A stretch of 24,093 nt of DNA from Oscillibacter sp. (lineage in GTDB: Bacteria > Bacillota > Clostridia > Oscillospirales > Oscillospiraceae), in NCBI GenBank assembly GCA_009773995.1, contig VSMY01000025.1, positions 1-24,093 of the forward strand. Direction: 5' to 3'. Positions 13,514 to 21,188 of this stretch are shown here, one piece after another. Position 1 is the stretch's first letter; every line of letters begins with the position of its first letter. The translations under genes were made by a program, and so were the position numbers. The notes below the pieces were generated by a model. That model was not told the DNA's origin, did no database searches, and saw only the letters and a list, made by a program, of their open reading frames with translations.

Positions 13514-14935
13514 TCAGACGTTGATTTCCGGCGTCTCGCCGCCCTCCGCCTCCGCCAGCAGGGGAGCGACGCCCTCCAGGAACGCCTCCACCTGGGCGGC
13601 GCAGCGGCCGGTGTACAGCTTGGGGTCCAGGACCGCCTTCATCTCCGCCTCCGTCATGGCGAAAGCGGGCTCCGCTGCCAGACGGGCCAGCAGGTCGCAG
13701 CGCTCGCCCTCCTTCATCCGGGCCGTGGCCGCCATGGAGCAGGTGCGGATAATCTCGTGAAGCTCCTGCCGGTTGCCGCCCCGCTTAACCCCCTCCATCA
13801 TCAGGTTCTCCGTGGCGATGAAGGGCAGGTACTCCCGGCAGGTCCGATCCACCACCTTCTCGTTGACGTGGAGCCCGTCGGTGACGTTCCGGGCCAGGCG
13901 CAGAATCGCGTCGGCGCAGAGGAAGCCCTCCGGCATGGAGATGCGCCGGTTGGCGGAGTCGTCCAGGGTCCGCTCCAGCCACTGGACGGAGGCCGTCATG
14001 GGGGCGTTCATGGCGTCCGCCATCAGGTAGCGGGACAGGGAGCAGATACGCTCGCAGCGCATGGGGTTGCGCTTGTAGGCCATAGCCGAGGACCCGATCT
14101 GGTTCTTCTCGAAGGGCTCCTCCACCTGCCGGTCGTGCTGGAGGAGGCGAATGTCGCCCGCCATGCGGTAGGCGCTCTGGGCGATGGAGGAGAGACAGTT
14201 TAAAATCCGGCTGTCTACCTTCCGGGGGTAGGTCTGGCCGCAGACGGGGAAGATCTTTTCAAAGCCGAACTCCCCGGCAATCCGCCGGTTCATCTCGTCG
14301 ATCTTGGCCCCATCTCCCTCAAAGAGGTCCATAAAGCTGGCTTCGGTGCCGGTGGTGCCCCGGCAGCCCAGGAACTTGAGGTTTTCCAGAACGAAGTCCA
14401 GCTCCTCCAGATCCGCCAGAAAATCCTGCATCCAGAGTGTCGCCCGCTTGCCCACGGTGACCAGCTGGGCGGGCTGGTAGTGGGTATAGCCCAGAGTGGG
14501 GGTGTCCGCGTACTGCCGGGCGAATTTTGAGAGGTTCCCCAGCAGGGCCAGGAGGCCCTTCCGGAGATAGCGCAGACCCTCTCGGTAGAGGATGAGGTCC
14601 GCGTTGTCGGTGACATAGCAGCTGGTGGCCCCCAGGTGGATGATGCCCGCCGCGGAGGGGGCCGCCGCGCCGTAGGCGTAGACGTGGGCCATGACGTCGT
14701 GGCGGACTTCCTTCTCCCGCTTCGCCGCCAGGTCGAAGTCGATGTCGGTGAGGTGGTCCTCCAGCTCCCGTACCTGCTCCGCGGTGACGGGCAGACCCAG
14801 CTCGTGCTCCGCCCGGGCCAGGGCCACCCATAGTTTCCGCCAGGTCTCGATGCGCTTTTCGGCGGAGAAGAGGTTCAGCATGAACTCCGACGCGTAGCGG
14901 GAGGAGAGGGGGGATTCGTAGCGGTCTTTGCTCAT
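13514..14935 (-). CDS. purB: Adenylosuccinate lyase
   Basis: A 473-residue cytosolic enzyme of purine synthesis. It removes fumarate from SAICAR and from adenylosuccinate, giving AICAR and AMP. The fumarase/aspartase-superfamily signature is GSSAMAYKRNPMRCERICSL; other landmarks are SPLSSRYAS at the N-terminus, HLGATSCYVTDNADLI (helix with the conserved His/Thr/Ser) and GYTHYQPAQLVTVGKRA, which carries the catalytic His. Length is normal for the family. It starts 10 nt after the purA stop codon with AGGAGG 4 nt before the ATG, so purA and purB form an operon that makes AMP from IMP. Confidence 0.97.
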   Translation of the reverse strand: MSKDRYESPLSSRYASEFMLNLFSAEKRIETWRKLWVALARAEHELGLPVTAEQVRELEDHLTDIDFDLAAKREKEVRHDVMAHVYAYGAAAPSAAGIIHLGATSCYVTDNADLILYREGLRYLRKGLLALLGNLSKFARQYADTPTLGYTHYQPAQLVTVGKRATLWMQDFLADLEELDFVLENLKFLGCRGTTGTEASFMDLFEGDGAKIDEMNRRIAGEFGFEKIFPVCGQTYPRKVDSRILNCLSSIAQSAYRMAGDIRLLQHDRQVEEPFEKNQIGSSAMAYKRNPMRCERICSLSRYLMADAMNAPMTASVQWLERTLDDSANRRISMPEGFLCADAILRLARNVTDGLHVNEKVVDRTCREYLPFIATENLMMEGVKRGGNRQELHEIIRTCSMAATARMKEGERCDLLARLAAEPAFAMTEAEMKAVLDPKLYTGRCAAQVEAFLEGVAPLLAEAEGGETPEINV

Positions 14936-14945
14936 AGCGCCTCCT

Positions 14946-16220
14946 TCAGCGGATGATGATGGCGTCCCGCTCCGGGCCCACGGACACGTAGCCGATGCGG
15001 CAGCCGATCTCTTTTTCCACGTATTCCACGTACTTCCGGGCGGCCTCCGGCAGGTCCTTCCAGGCCCGGACCCCGGAGATGTCGCACTTCCAGCCGTCCA
15101 TATACTCCACCACCGGCTTGGCCTCCGGGAGCAGGGCGGGGAAGGGGAAGCGGTCCGTCTGCTGGCTGCCCAGCTCGTAGCGGACGCAGATGGGGATCTT
15201 GTCCATATAGCTCAGCACGTCCAGCTTGGTCAGGGCGATGTTGGTGGCCGCCTGGCACTGGACGCCGTAGCGGGTGGCCACGATGTCGATGGGTCCCACC
15301 CGGCGGGGGCGGCCCGTCTTGGCGCCGTACTCGTTCCCGGCCTCCCGGAGCTTGTCCGCCTCCTCGCCGAACCACTCGCAGGTGAAGGGGCCCTCGCCCA
15401 CGCAGGAGGAATAGGCCTTTACCACGCCGATGACCTCGTCGATGCGGGCGGAGGGCAGGCCGGAGCCCACGGGGGCGTAAGCCGCCACGGCGTTGGAGGA
15501 GGTGGTGTAGGGATAGATGCCGTAGTCCAGGTCCCGCAGGGCCCCCAGCTGGGCCTCGAACAGGATGCGCTTGTTCTCCGTCTGGGCCTGCCGGAGGAAC
15601 GCGCCGGTGTCCCGGATGAAGGGGCGGATTTTCTCGCCGTAGTCCGCCACCCAGGCCATCATTTCCTCGATGGTGTAGGGCTTGGCGTTGTACACCTTGG
15701 TCAGGGTCAGGTTCTTCCACTCCAGCAGGTCCTCCAGATGGGAGCGGAGCTGCTTGGGATAGAGGAGCTCCCCGGCCATGACGGTCTTCTTCTGGAACTT
15801 GTCGGAGTAGAAGGGGGCGATGCCCTGCTTGGTGGAGCCGTATTTCTTGTCCTTCAGGCGGGCCTCCTCCAGGCCGTCCAGATCCCGGTGCCAGGGCAGC
15901 AGCAGGGAGGCCCGGTCGCTGATCATCAGGTTGTCCGGCGTAAGGGCCACGCCCTGGGCGGTGACGTCCTGCATCTCCTTCCAAAGGCTCTCGCAGTCCA
16001 GGGCCACACCGTTGCCCAGAATGTTGACCACGCCGTCCCGGAAGATGCCGGAGGGCAGCAGGTGCAGGGCGAACTTGCCCTTTTCGTTGACGACGGTGTG
16101 CCCGGCGTTTCCGCCGCCCTGGTAGCGGACCACCACGTCGTAGTCCTGGGTAATCAGGTCCACCATACGGCCCTTGCCCTCGTCGCCCCAGTTGATGCCC
16201 ACAATGGCGCAATTTGACAT
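14946..16220 (-). CDS. purA: Adenylosuccinate synthetase
   Basis: A 424-residue cytosolic GTP-dependent enzyme joining IMP and aspartate to adenylosuccinate, the first step from IMP to AMP. The N-terminal phosphate loop NWGDEGKGRMVD (residues 10-21) and RYQGGGNAGHTVV (32-44) contain the catalytic Asp13 and His41 equivalents; GARKxR-type and RVGPIDIVATRYG segments follow in the expected order. Length is normal. The start follows GGGAGGT with a 6-nt gap. It is transcribed from a promoter about 180 nt upstream through a GC-rich structured leader that probably controls expression. The next gene is purB, which uses its product. Confidence 0.97.
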   Translation of the reverse strand: MSNCAIVGINWGDEGKGRMVDLITQDYDVVVRYQGGGNAGHTVVNEKGKFALHLLPSGIFRDGVVNILGNGVALDCESLWKEMQDVTAQGVALTPDNLMISDRASLLLPWHRDLDGLEEARLKDKKYGSTKQGIAPFYSDKFQKKTVMAGELLYPKQLRSHLEDLLEWKNLTLTKVYNAKPYTIEEMMAWVADYGEKIRPFIRDTGAFLRQAQTENKRILFEAQLGALRDLDYGIYPYTTSSNAVAAYAPVGSGLPSARIDEVIGVVKAYSSCVGEGPFTCEWFGEEADKLREAGNEYGAKTGRPRRVGPIDIVATRYGVQCQAATNIALTKLDVLSYMDKIPICVRYELGSQQTDRFPFPALLPEAKPVVEYMDGWKCDISGVRAWKDLPEAARKYVEYVEKEIGCRIGYVSVGPERDAIIIR

Positions 16221-16389
16221 AATGAAACCTCCCCGCGCCGCCTCCCGGAAAATAGGAGGCGTTCCGCTTGCTCACGGCCAGCGGCCAGCCGGTGATGAGG
16301 GCCTGTCCGGCCCCGGGGGTCTGCCGGCGGCGGCTCCGCGCCCCCGGCGAAAAGAAGGGCCCCGCGGTCTGCGGGGCCCCAAAGTTTCC
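16221..16389 (-). promoter_or_regulatory. Structured purA leader, candidate attenuator
   Basis: The about 170-nt untranslated leader begins with a terminator-like hairpin (16357-16379 on the plus strand, GGGCCCCGC / GCGGGGCCC, followed in the RNA by CTTCTTTT), then a long-range stem (16313-16319 with 16341-16347), and a hairpin next to the ribosome site (16239-16245 with 16255-16261). The CGCCTCC arm of that last hairpin could instead pair with the Shine-Dalgarno GGGAGG. No known purine riboswitch core was recognised. Confidence 0.5.
16357..16379 (-). terminator. Intrinsic-terminator-like hairpin near the purA transcription start
   Basis: A 9-bp GC stem with a 5-nt loop followed on the minus strand by CTTCTTTT. 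It begins about 10 nt after the predicted start of the purA transcript, so it would act as an attenuator, or protect the 5' end, rather than end an upstream gene; it could also stop read-through from 16507. Confidence 0.6.
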
Positions 16390-16396
16390 CTTCCCT

Positions 16397-16425
16397 ATTA
16401 TAGCGGCACTTTTTTCATAAGTAAA
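16397..16425 (-). promoter_or_regulatory. Promoter of purA-purB
   Basis: On the minus strand TTTACT (complement of 16420-16425), a 17-nt spacer and TATAAT (complement of 16397-16402). The spacer and flanks are AT-rich in a GC-rich surrounding. Start expected near 16390. Confidence 0.8.
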
Positions 16426-16506
16426 GGGAAAAGCGAAAGTTCCTCAAATTTTTACAGTTTCCACATAATTCAGGTATGCCCCCGATCTTGCGCCGGGTCC
16501 TCCGGT

Positions 16507-16782
16507 TCATGTGACGGTAAAGCGTTTCGCGGTGCTGGAGACGGCGTAGCGCTCGTAAATTTCCGGCCGCTCCGCTTTCAGGGCCTTGGCGTCCAGCCGG
16601 GTGCTGGAGACGGTTTTCCAGGAGACCTTGTAATGGGCCGTCTCCGCCTGCTCCACGCCCCGGGCTTCCAGTTCCGCCTTGACCTCCGCTTCGATGGCTT
16701 CCGCCTCCTGCTTCAGTGTGTCCATCTCCCGGCGGCAGCGCCGGAGCCGGGCCAGCTTCTCGTCCATCTGCAAGTTGTCCAT
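16507..16782 (-). CDS. Small phage-like coiled-coil protein, function unknown
   Basis: A 91-residue protein. Residues 1-45 are a charged helix likely to form a coiled coil (EKLARLRRCRREMDTLKQEA continuing to ELEARG). The C-terminal half (YKVSWKTVSSTRLDAKALKA, then PEIYERYAVSSTAKRFTV) resembles small proteins next to recombination genes on Clostridia prophages and ICEs, where a similar 'Y-K-x-x-W...SSRxDxxALK' pattern is found; this is from memory. The start at 16782 has GGGAGG 5 nt upstream. It is the last gene of the run headed by the LRR gene, 68 nt after the NifU gene with a small hairpin between. There are no other phage genes nearby, so it is an orphan. Confidence 0.7.
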   Translation of the reverse strand: MDNLQMDEKLARLRRCRREMDTLKQEAEAIEAEVKAELEARGVEQAETAHYKVSWKTVSSTRLDAKALKAERPEIYERYAVSSTAKRFTVT

Positions 16783-16806
16783 AGCGTCCTCCCATGTATT
16801 CAGTGC

Positions 16807-16830
16807 TTCCCTAGAGACTATGAGGGAAGA
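16807..16830 (-). terminator. Small hairpin between the NifU gene and the phage-like gene
   Basis: CTTCCCT and AGGGAAG form a 7-bp stem with a 10-nt loop. No T-run follows on the minus strand, so it may only weaken read-through into the next gene. Confidence 0.4.
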
Positions 16831-16850
16831 AGGACGCTTATGACGGCCTC

Positions 16851-17144
16851 TTAGAGATGGTGGTCCCGGAGGAGCTTTTTCGCCTGTTCCCACAGCTCGT
16901 CGCTGACGGTTTGAACCACCGCTACCTTCCGCACCAGGTCCGGCAGGGCGGCGGTGAGCTCCGCCTCTACAATCGTCTCGTTGGTCAGGTCCGCCGAGGG
17001 GCACCCGGCGCACTGGCCCAGGAGCTTCACATACAGCACGCCGTCCTCCAGGCGGTCCGCGGCGATTTCTCCTCCGTGGGCCCGGAGGGCGGGGCGGACC
17101 TTCTCGTCCAGCACGGACTCAATGCGTTTCATATCCTCACTCAT
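16851..17144 (-). CDS. NifU-like C-terminal-domain protein
   Basis: A 97-residue protein consisting only of the NifU C-terminal (Nfu) domain: an N-terminal helix with IESVLDEKVRPALRAHGGEI and the strand-loop LLGQCAGCPSADLTNETI bearing the Cys45-x2-Cys48 pair that binds a labile [4Fe-4S] cluster between two subunits. Family members deliver or assemble iron-sulfur clusters; the scaffold IscU-like domain is absent. The ATG lies inside the end of the moxR-like gene (8-nt overlap), which implies translational coupling and a link to the MoxR/VWA pair. Stand-alone Nfu domains are common in Clostridia, so a general housekeeping role is also possible. Confidence 0.9.
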   Translation of the reverse strand: MSEDMKRIESVLDEKVRPALRAHGGEIAADRLEDGVLYVKLLGQCAGCPSADLTNETIVEAELTAALPDLVRKVAVVQTVSDELWEQAKKLLRDHHL

Positions 17145-18669
17145 GGGCGTTCTCCTGTTCCGCCGCTTTTGCGGCAAAGATTTCTTCCCGGATGCGCCGC
17201 CGCGCGTCGTCGAACAGCAGCTCCCGGTTGTGACGGAAGTAGGCGTCGCAGCCGAAAACCTCGATAAACCAGCTGGTATCGGCGTAAGCGGTGAGCTCCG
17301 TGACGAAGAGCACCAGCTCCTGCCCCTGGCCGAAGGTCTCCTCCAAAAAGGCGAAGGCGTGGTCCAGCTCCTCCTTGGCCGCCCGGGCCTGGGCGGCCCG
17401 CGCTTCGACCTCCTCGCCGAACCAGCCCCGGACCGCCGCCATGGCCAGACCGGAATCTGCCGGGTTCTCCTGGATGAGGCGGCGGCGGTAGTCCTCCAGG
17501 GCGTTGATTTCCAGCTGGGCCAAAGTCTGGAGCTGTTTGTCCGATTGGCCCGCGTCCCTGGCCCGCTTCAAATCCTCCCGGCGGCGGAGGGCCAGGGCCT
17601 CCAGGACCGCCTGGGGATCTTCTCCGGCGGCCAGGGCTTCTTTGAATTCTGTCAGAGCGGCGTGGAGGTTCTCGCACAGGCCGTCCCGGCGGCGGGTTTC
17701 CCGTGCGGCCTCGGAAAGGCGGGAGAGGAGGAGCCCCATGACGGACAGCTTCTCGTCGAAAGGCGCGGCCCGGAGCTCCCGGACGGTGATGGGCTTCCAG
17801 GTCCCCGTCAGGATGTCGTCCACGTGGTAGATCTTCCGGTACTTGTTGTAGAGCTCCAAATAGTTGGCGAAGTCCCGGGCGATCCGGGGCAGCTGGATAT
17901 ACTGTCCCACAACCTCCCGGTCCGCCTTGAGGCCCAGGGTCTCGTAGGCCGCCAGCAGCTCGCTCAGGTCCTCCCAGCCCCGGGCGGTGGCGAATTGGAT
18001 GCCCTCCGCCGTAGTTTCCACCCGGTAGAAGTTCTCCTTCTTAATATCCAGGTAGGACACCACCGCTCCGTGGAGACCCTTGGCTCGGGCGTACTCCTTC
18101 CAAACGGCGAAGTCCTCCTGTACGTCGATGCGCTTCACCCGGTCCAGGGTCACCACGTCGAAGTCCCGGACGGAACGGTTATACTCCGGCGGGTTTCCGG
18201 CGGCGGCAATCAGCCAGCCCTCCGGCAGGCGCTGGTTGCCGAAGGTCTTGCACTGGAGGAATTGGAGCATCATGGGCGCCAGGGTCTCCGAGACGCAGTT
18301 GATCTCGTCCAGGAAGAGAATGCCCTCCTTGAGGCCGGTTTTCTCCATCAGGCCGTAGACGGAGGCCAGGATCTCGCTCATGGTGTATTCGGTGACGGAG
18401 TATTCCTCCCCGCCGTAGGTCCGCTTTTCGATGAAGGGCAGGCCCACGGCGCTCTGGCGGGTGTGGTGGGTGATGGTGTAGGCCACCAGGCCCACGCCGG
18501 TTTCGGCGGCCACCTGCTCCATGATCTGGGTCTTGCCCACGCCGGGAGGGCCCATCAGCAGGACGGGCCGCTGGCGGACCGGGGGGATGAGGTAGTTTCC
18601 CAACGCGTCCTTGGCAAGATACGCTTTCAGGGTGTTGGCGATTTCCTGTTTGGCTTGTTTGATGTTCAT
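17137..18669 (-). CDS. MoxR-family AAA+ ATPase
   Basis: A 510-residue cytosolic ATPase. Walker A is GPPGVGKT (residues 40-47), Walker B GILFLDEINC (116-125, Asp121-Glu122), followed by the sensor-1 region WLIAAAGNPPEYNRS with the Asn, and arginine-rich RVKRIDV. Residues 1-290 form the AAA+ core; 290-510 are helical and unusual in length (classical MoxR proteins have 300-350 residues), rich in Arg/Glu, probably a partner-binding extension. MoxR proteins act with VWA proteins as chaperones, often inserting metal centres (CoxD/CoxE, NorQ/NorD, CbbQ/CbbO). The gene is 14 nt after the VWA gene and overlaps the NifU gene. Confidence 0.9.
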   Translation of the reverse strand: MNIKQAKQEIANTLKAYLAKDALGNYLIPPVRQRPVLLMGPPGVGKTQIMEQVAAETGVGLVAYTITHHTRQSAVGLPFIEKRTYGGEEYSVTEYTMSEILASVYGLMEKTGLKEGILFLDEINCVSETLAPMMLQFLQCKTFGNQRLPEGWLIAAAGNPPEYNRSVRDFDVVTLDRVKRIDVQEDFAVWKEYARAKGLHGAVVSYLDIKKENFYRVETTAEGIQFATARGWEDLSELLAAYETLGLKADREVVGQYIQLPRIARDFANYLELYNKYRKIYHVDDILTGTWKPITVRELRAAPFDEKLSVMGLLLSRLSEAARETRRRDGLCENLHAALTEFKEALAAGEDPQAVLEALALRRREDLKRARDAGQSDKQLQTLAQLEINALEDYRRRLIQENPADSGLAMAAVRGWFGEEVEARAAQARAAKEELDHAFAFLEETFGQGQELVLFVTELTAYADTSWFIEVFGCDAYFRHNRELLFDDARRRIREEIFAAKAAEQENAHE

Positions 18670-18683
18670 GGCGTTTCCTTCCT

Positions 18684-20033
18684 CTACAGCTCCGGCAGCT
18701 CGTCCAAATCAATCTCCTCCGGCAGTTGCTCCATGGCCCGGTCCAGGTCCGGGGCCTCCAAGACCAGCCGGATGGCCCAGGGGGGCGTTTTCACGGAGAG
18801 GGGCGGCTCTCCCAGGAGGATGAACGCCGTTTCATAGGGCGTCCGCTTCTCCGGGTAAATCCCCATGCCGTCGGTGAAGTACACCAGCCCCCGGAGGCTG
18901 GTAAAGGCCCCCGCTTCTTGAAGCTTTGCCATATGCTCGAACACCGGGCGGAAGTCCGTGGCGCTGCCCCCGGTGAGCCGGAAGTTTTCCATGTAGGCCC
19001 GCAGGTCCTCCAGGTCATGGATGACGTCGTCGGCGCGGATCTGGTCGTCGCATTGGATGATCCGGATGTTGACCTTCCGGGTGAAGGTTCCGGCGCTCCT
19101 CAAAATGGCGTAGGTGCAGGCCAGGAACTGCCGGACCCGCTCCCCGGAGGTGGACATGGAGGTGTCCACGGCAATGACGAAATCCTCGACGCGCTTCTCC
19201 TCCCGGGTTTCCGGGGGCTCCACCAGGGGCATGTTCCCGTAGAGACGGAGGCCGTAGGAATAGAAGCCGTAGTCAAAGGCATCTCCGTCCACCTCCGCCA
19301 CCTCCCTGGGGGCGGCGAAGCGGCGGAGGAAGGCCCGATAGTCCACGTCGTCCCGGACCGCCACCCGGACCTGTTCCAAAACGGCCTCGCCGCCGGTCCC
19401 CTTGCCGGAGAGGACCGTCTCCAGGCCCGTCTGGGTTTTGCCGGAGAGGTCCTGCCACTTCTGGTCCTGGCGATGGCTCTGCTCCTGGCCGTCCTGCCGC
19501 TCCGGGTCCCAGAGGCCGTGATCGTCCACCAGGAAGGCCCGCTGGAGCTGGGCGATCTCATACTCCGGCAGGTTCAGCCGCAGGAGGCGGCGGTAAATAC
19601 CTTCCGCCGTCAGAACGGGCATGTCCCTCCTGCACTCGCCGTAGAATTTCTGTTTCCGGGGAACGGGCCCGGCGTTCAGGCAGGGATAGTCCAGCTCGTC
19701 CAGAATGCTCTCCACCGCCGCGTCGCAGCTGAGGTCCCACAGCTCCGAAACCTTGCCCCGCTTTTTGGCCAGGTGCCGGAGCATGCAGTGGAGGATGACG
19801 TGGAGATAGGCCCGGCAGGTCCAGACGCGGCTCCGGAGATAGCGCTCCGCCAGCCAGGCCCCGTCGTAGTACAGCGTCTCGCCGTCGGTGGCCAGGGATA
19901 CCGTCATCCCGCCGCCGGGGGCGAAGGCCAGGCCGCACAGGGCCGCGTCCAGGTAGGGGAGGTTCATATACAGCTCGTTCCGGGCGGCGAAGAGGATGTC
20001 CTGCCCGATCCCGGCAAAGTCCTTCTGCTCCAT
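18684..20033 (-). CDS. VWA-domain protein of the DUF2201 (metallopeptidase-like + VWA) type
   Basis: A 449-residue partner of the MoxR ATPase. Residues 10-170 resemble the DUF2201 putative metallopeptidase domain, with the helix H78-VIL-H82-CMLR-H87 and LSCDAAVESI (Asp104) where the third ligand is usual; the catalytic Glu of an HExxH motif is replaced by Val79. A Gln-rich linker (about 178-200: RQDGQEQSHRQDQKWQ) follows. The C-terminal VWA domain (about 284-430) has an intact MIDAS motif, Asp290-Thr-Ser292-Met-Ser294, plus GGSATDF and YFTDGMG strands. The tail is acidic. It starts 16 nt after the LRR gene stop with AAGGAG close to the ATG. It probably links ATP-driven remodelling to a client protein; the peptidase part may be inactive. 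Confidence 0.85.
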   Translation of the reverse strand: MEQKDFAGIGQDILFAARNELYMNLPYLDAALCGLAFAPGGGMTVSLATDGETLYYDGAWLAERYLRSRVWTCRAYLHVILHCMLRHLAKKRGKVSELWDLSCDAAVESILDELDYPCLNAGPVPRKQKFYGECRRDMPVLTAEGIYRRLLRLNLPEYEIAQLQRAFLVDDHGLWDPERQDGQEQSHRQDQKWQDLSGKTQTGLETVLSGKGTGGEAVLEQVRVAVRDDVDYRAFLRRFAAPREVAEVDGDAFDYGFYSYGLRLYGNMPLVEPPETREEKRVEDFVIAVDTSMSTSGERVRQFLACTYAILRSAGTFTRKVNIRIIQCDDQIRADDVIHDLEDLRAYMENFRLTGGSATDFRPVFEHMAKLQEAGAFTSLRGLVYFTDGMGIYPEKRTPYETAFILLGEPPLSVKTPPWAIRLVLEAPDLDRAMEQLPEEIDLDELPEL

Positions 20034-20049
20034 AAACTCCTTGGCCCCT

Positions 20050-21045
20050 CTATAGTGTAAAGGATTTTTCCAGTCCGGCGGGGAAGCGGCGGTGCTGTTC
20101 CTCCAGCAAGGCCGCCAGGGCCGCCGCGGCCCCTTTTTCCCGGGCCAGGGCGCAGGCGGCGGAGAGGGCCTCCCGGTCCGGCTCCGCCAGCTCCAGGAGC
20201 AGGGGAAGGGACTCCCCGTTCCCCTCCTCCAGCAGGAGGCGGAGGGCCTCCCCGGCGTGCTCTTTTAAATAGGCCCGATAGGCCGCCGCCGACCCGTCCC
20301 CCAATTCCATGGGCCGGTGGAGGCGATACCAGGCAAGGCGCAGGGCGGCGCGCTTCTCGTGCTCCATGCCCAGGAAGTCCCGCCAGAGGCCGTCGTATTC
20401 CTTGAGGGACAGGCGCTTCTGGCGGAAGCAGTGGTGGTAGGGATAGCCCGCGCCGGAGATGGAGTAGTCAAAGTGGTGGGCGGGGCAGTTTTCCTCATAG
20501 AGCTCCGTATACTCCGGGAACAGAAGACGGGCGGTCTCGCCGCCGGGGCCGTAAAGGGTCACGTCCAGTTCCCGGCTCAGTTCCCCGGCGAACCAGGCCA
20601 GGGCCTCCCCCTGGTCCGGGCCCGTGCGGGTGAGGTGAAGCGTATCCAGGCTGCGGCAGTTCATCAGCGCCCCACCGCCCCAACGGGAGACGCTGTCGTA
20701 CATACGGAGGGTTTTCAGGCTGGAGCAATTTAACAAGGCGTAGTCTCCCAGGGCCTCCAGGCTCTTCGGCAGGGTCAGGTCCCGGAGGCTCCGGTTATCC
20801 CAGGCCGCATCCTCCTCCGGGGGGACGCAGGTGATCAGCAGCGTTTCCGCCCCTGGGGGAAGGGGGTCCCCCTGCCGCTCCGGGGCCAGGGCCCGGTCCC
20901 CCAGGGCCGTCACCGGCAGGCCGAAGATCCGCTCCGGCAGACCGGCCCGGCCATCGGGAGTCCCGGCCCGGAGGACGGTGATTCCGCCGCCCTCCTCCCG
21001 GCGGAGGACCAGTTTCCAGTTGCTCGCGCCGGTGACGCTTTCCAT
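20050..21045 (-). CDS. Leucine-rich-repeat (LRR_5-like) protein heading the MoxR/VWA operon
   Basis: A 331-residue soluble protein without signal peptide. Residues 20-140 contain BspA-type LRR_5 units (LPERIFGLPVTALGDRALA; LPKSLEALGDYALLNCSSL; ALMNCRSLDTLHL). A middle region has a Cys/His-rich patch (CPAHHFDYSISGAGYPYHHC) that might bind metal, and the C-terminal 120 residues are alanine/leucine/glutamate-rich helices resembling ankyrin- or HEAT-like solenoids. It is the first gene of the run; a promoter with an extended -10 lies just upstream. It may recognise the client of the MoxR/VWA machine. The start at 21045 is preceded by a purine-rich GGAAGGGGGAA at long spacing, so the start is less certain. 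Confidence 0.78.
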   Translation of the reverse strand: MESVTGASNWKLVLRREEGGGITVLRAGTPDGRAGLPERIFGLPVTALGDRALAPERQGDPLPPGAETLLITCVPPEEDAAWDNRSLRDLTLPKSLEALGDYALLNCSSLKTLRMYDSVSRWGGGALMNCRSLDTLHLTRTGPDQGEALAWFAGELSRELDVTLYGPGGETARLLFPEYTELYEENCPAHHFDYSISGAGYPYHHCFRQKRLSLKEYDGLWRDFLGMEHEKRAALRLAWYRLHRPMELGDGSAAAYRAYLKEHAGEALRLLLEEGNGESLPLLLELAEPDREALSAACALAREKGAAAALAALLEEQHRRFPAGLEKSFTL

Positions 21046-21077
21046 GGCCGCTTTCCCCCTTCCTCTTTTCCAGGGGT

Positions 21078-21083
21078 AGTATA
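21078..21083 (-). promoter_or_regulatory. Extended -10 promoter of the LRR-VWA-MoxR-NifU operon
   Basis: On the minus strand TGG-TATACT (complement of 21078-21083 plus flank) lies about 33 nt before the LRR gene start. The -35 region (TGGGCA, 17 nt upstream) is weak, as is usual when the TG extension is present. Confidence 0.6.
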
Positions 21084-21130
21084 CCACAAGCGAAGGGACT
21101 TGCCCAGGAAAATTTTTTTGCCGGACCCCC

Positions 21131-21171
21131 TTGACAAACTGTTTATTCTGTGTATACTGTATATGAACAGT
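21131..21171 (+). promoter_or_regulatory. Promoter and candidate YtrA-type operator
   Basis: TTGACA (21131-21136), 16 nt, TATACT (21153-21158). A wide inverted repeat, ACTGTT (21138-21143) and AACAGT (21166-21171), spans the -10 box, and an inner palindrome TATAC-T-GTATA (21153-21163) overlaps it. Autorepression by the downstream GntR protein is likely. Confidence 0.7.
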
Positions 21172-21188
21172 GAAACGGAGGAGCTTCC

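Noticed and set aside
14928..16217. 429-codon plus-strand frame
   Set aside because: Antisense of purA, whose catalytic motifs are complete.
21046..21188. Possible shared operator for the divergent LRR operon and the GntR operon
   Set aside because: The two promoters are about 55 nt apart and the palindromes lie only on the GntR promoter; nothing matching was seen at the LRR promoter.
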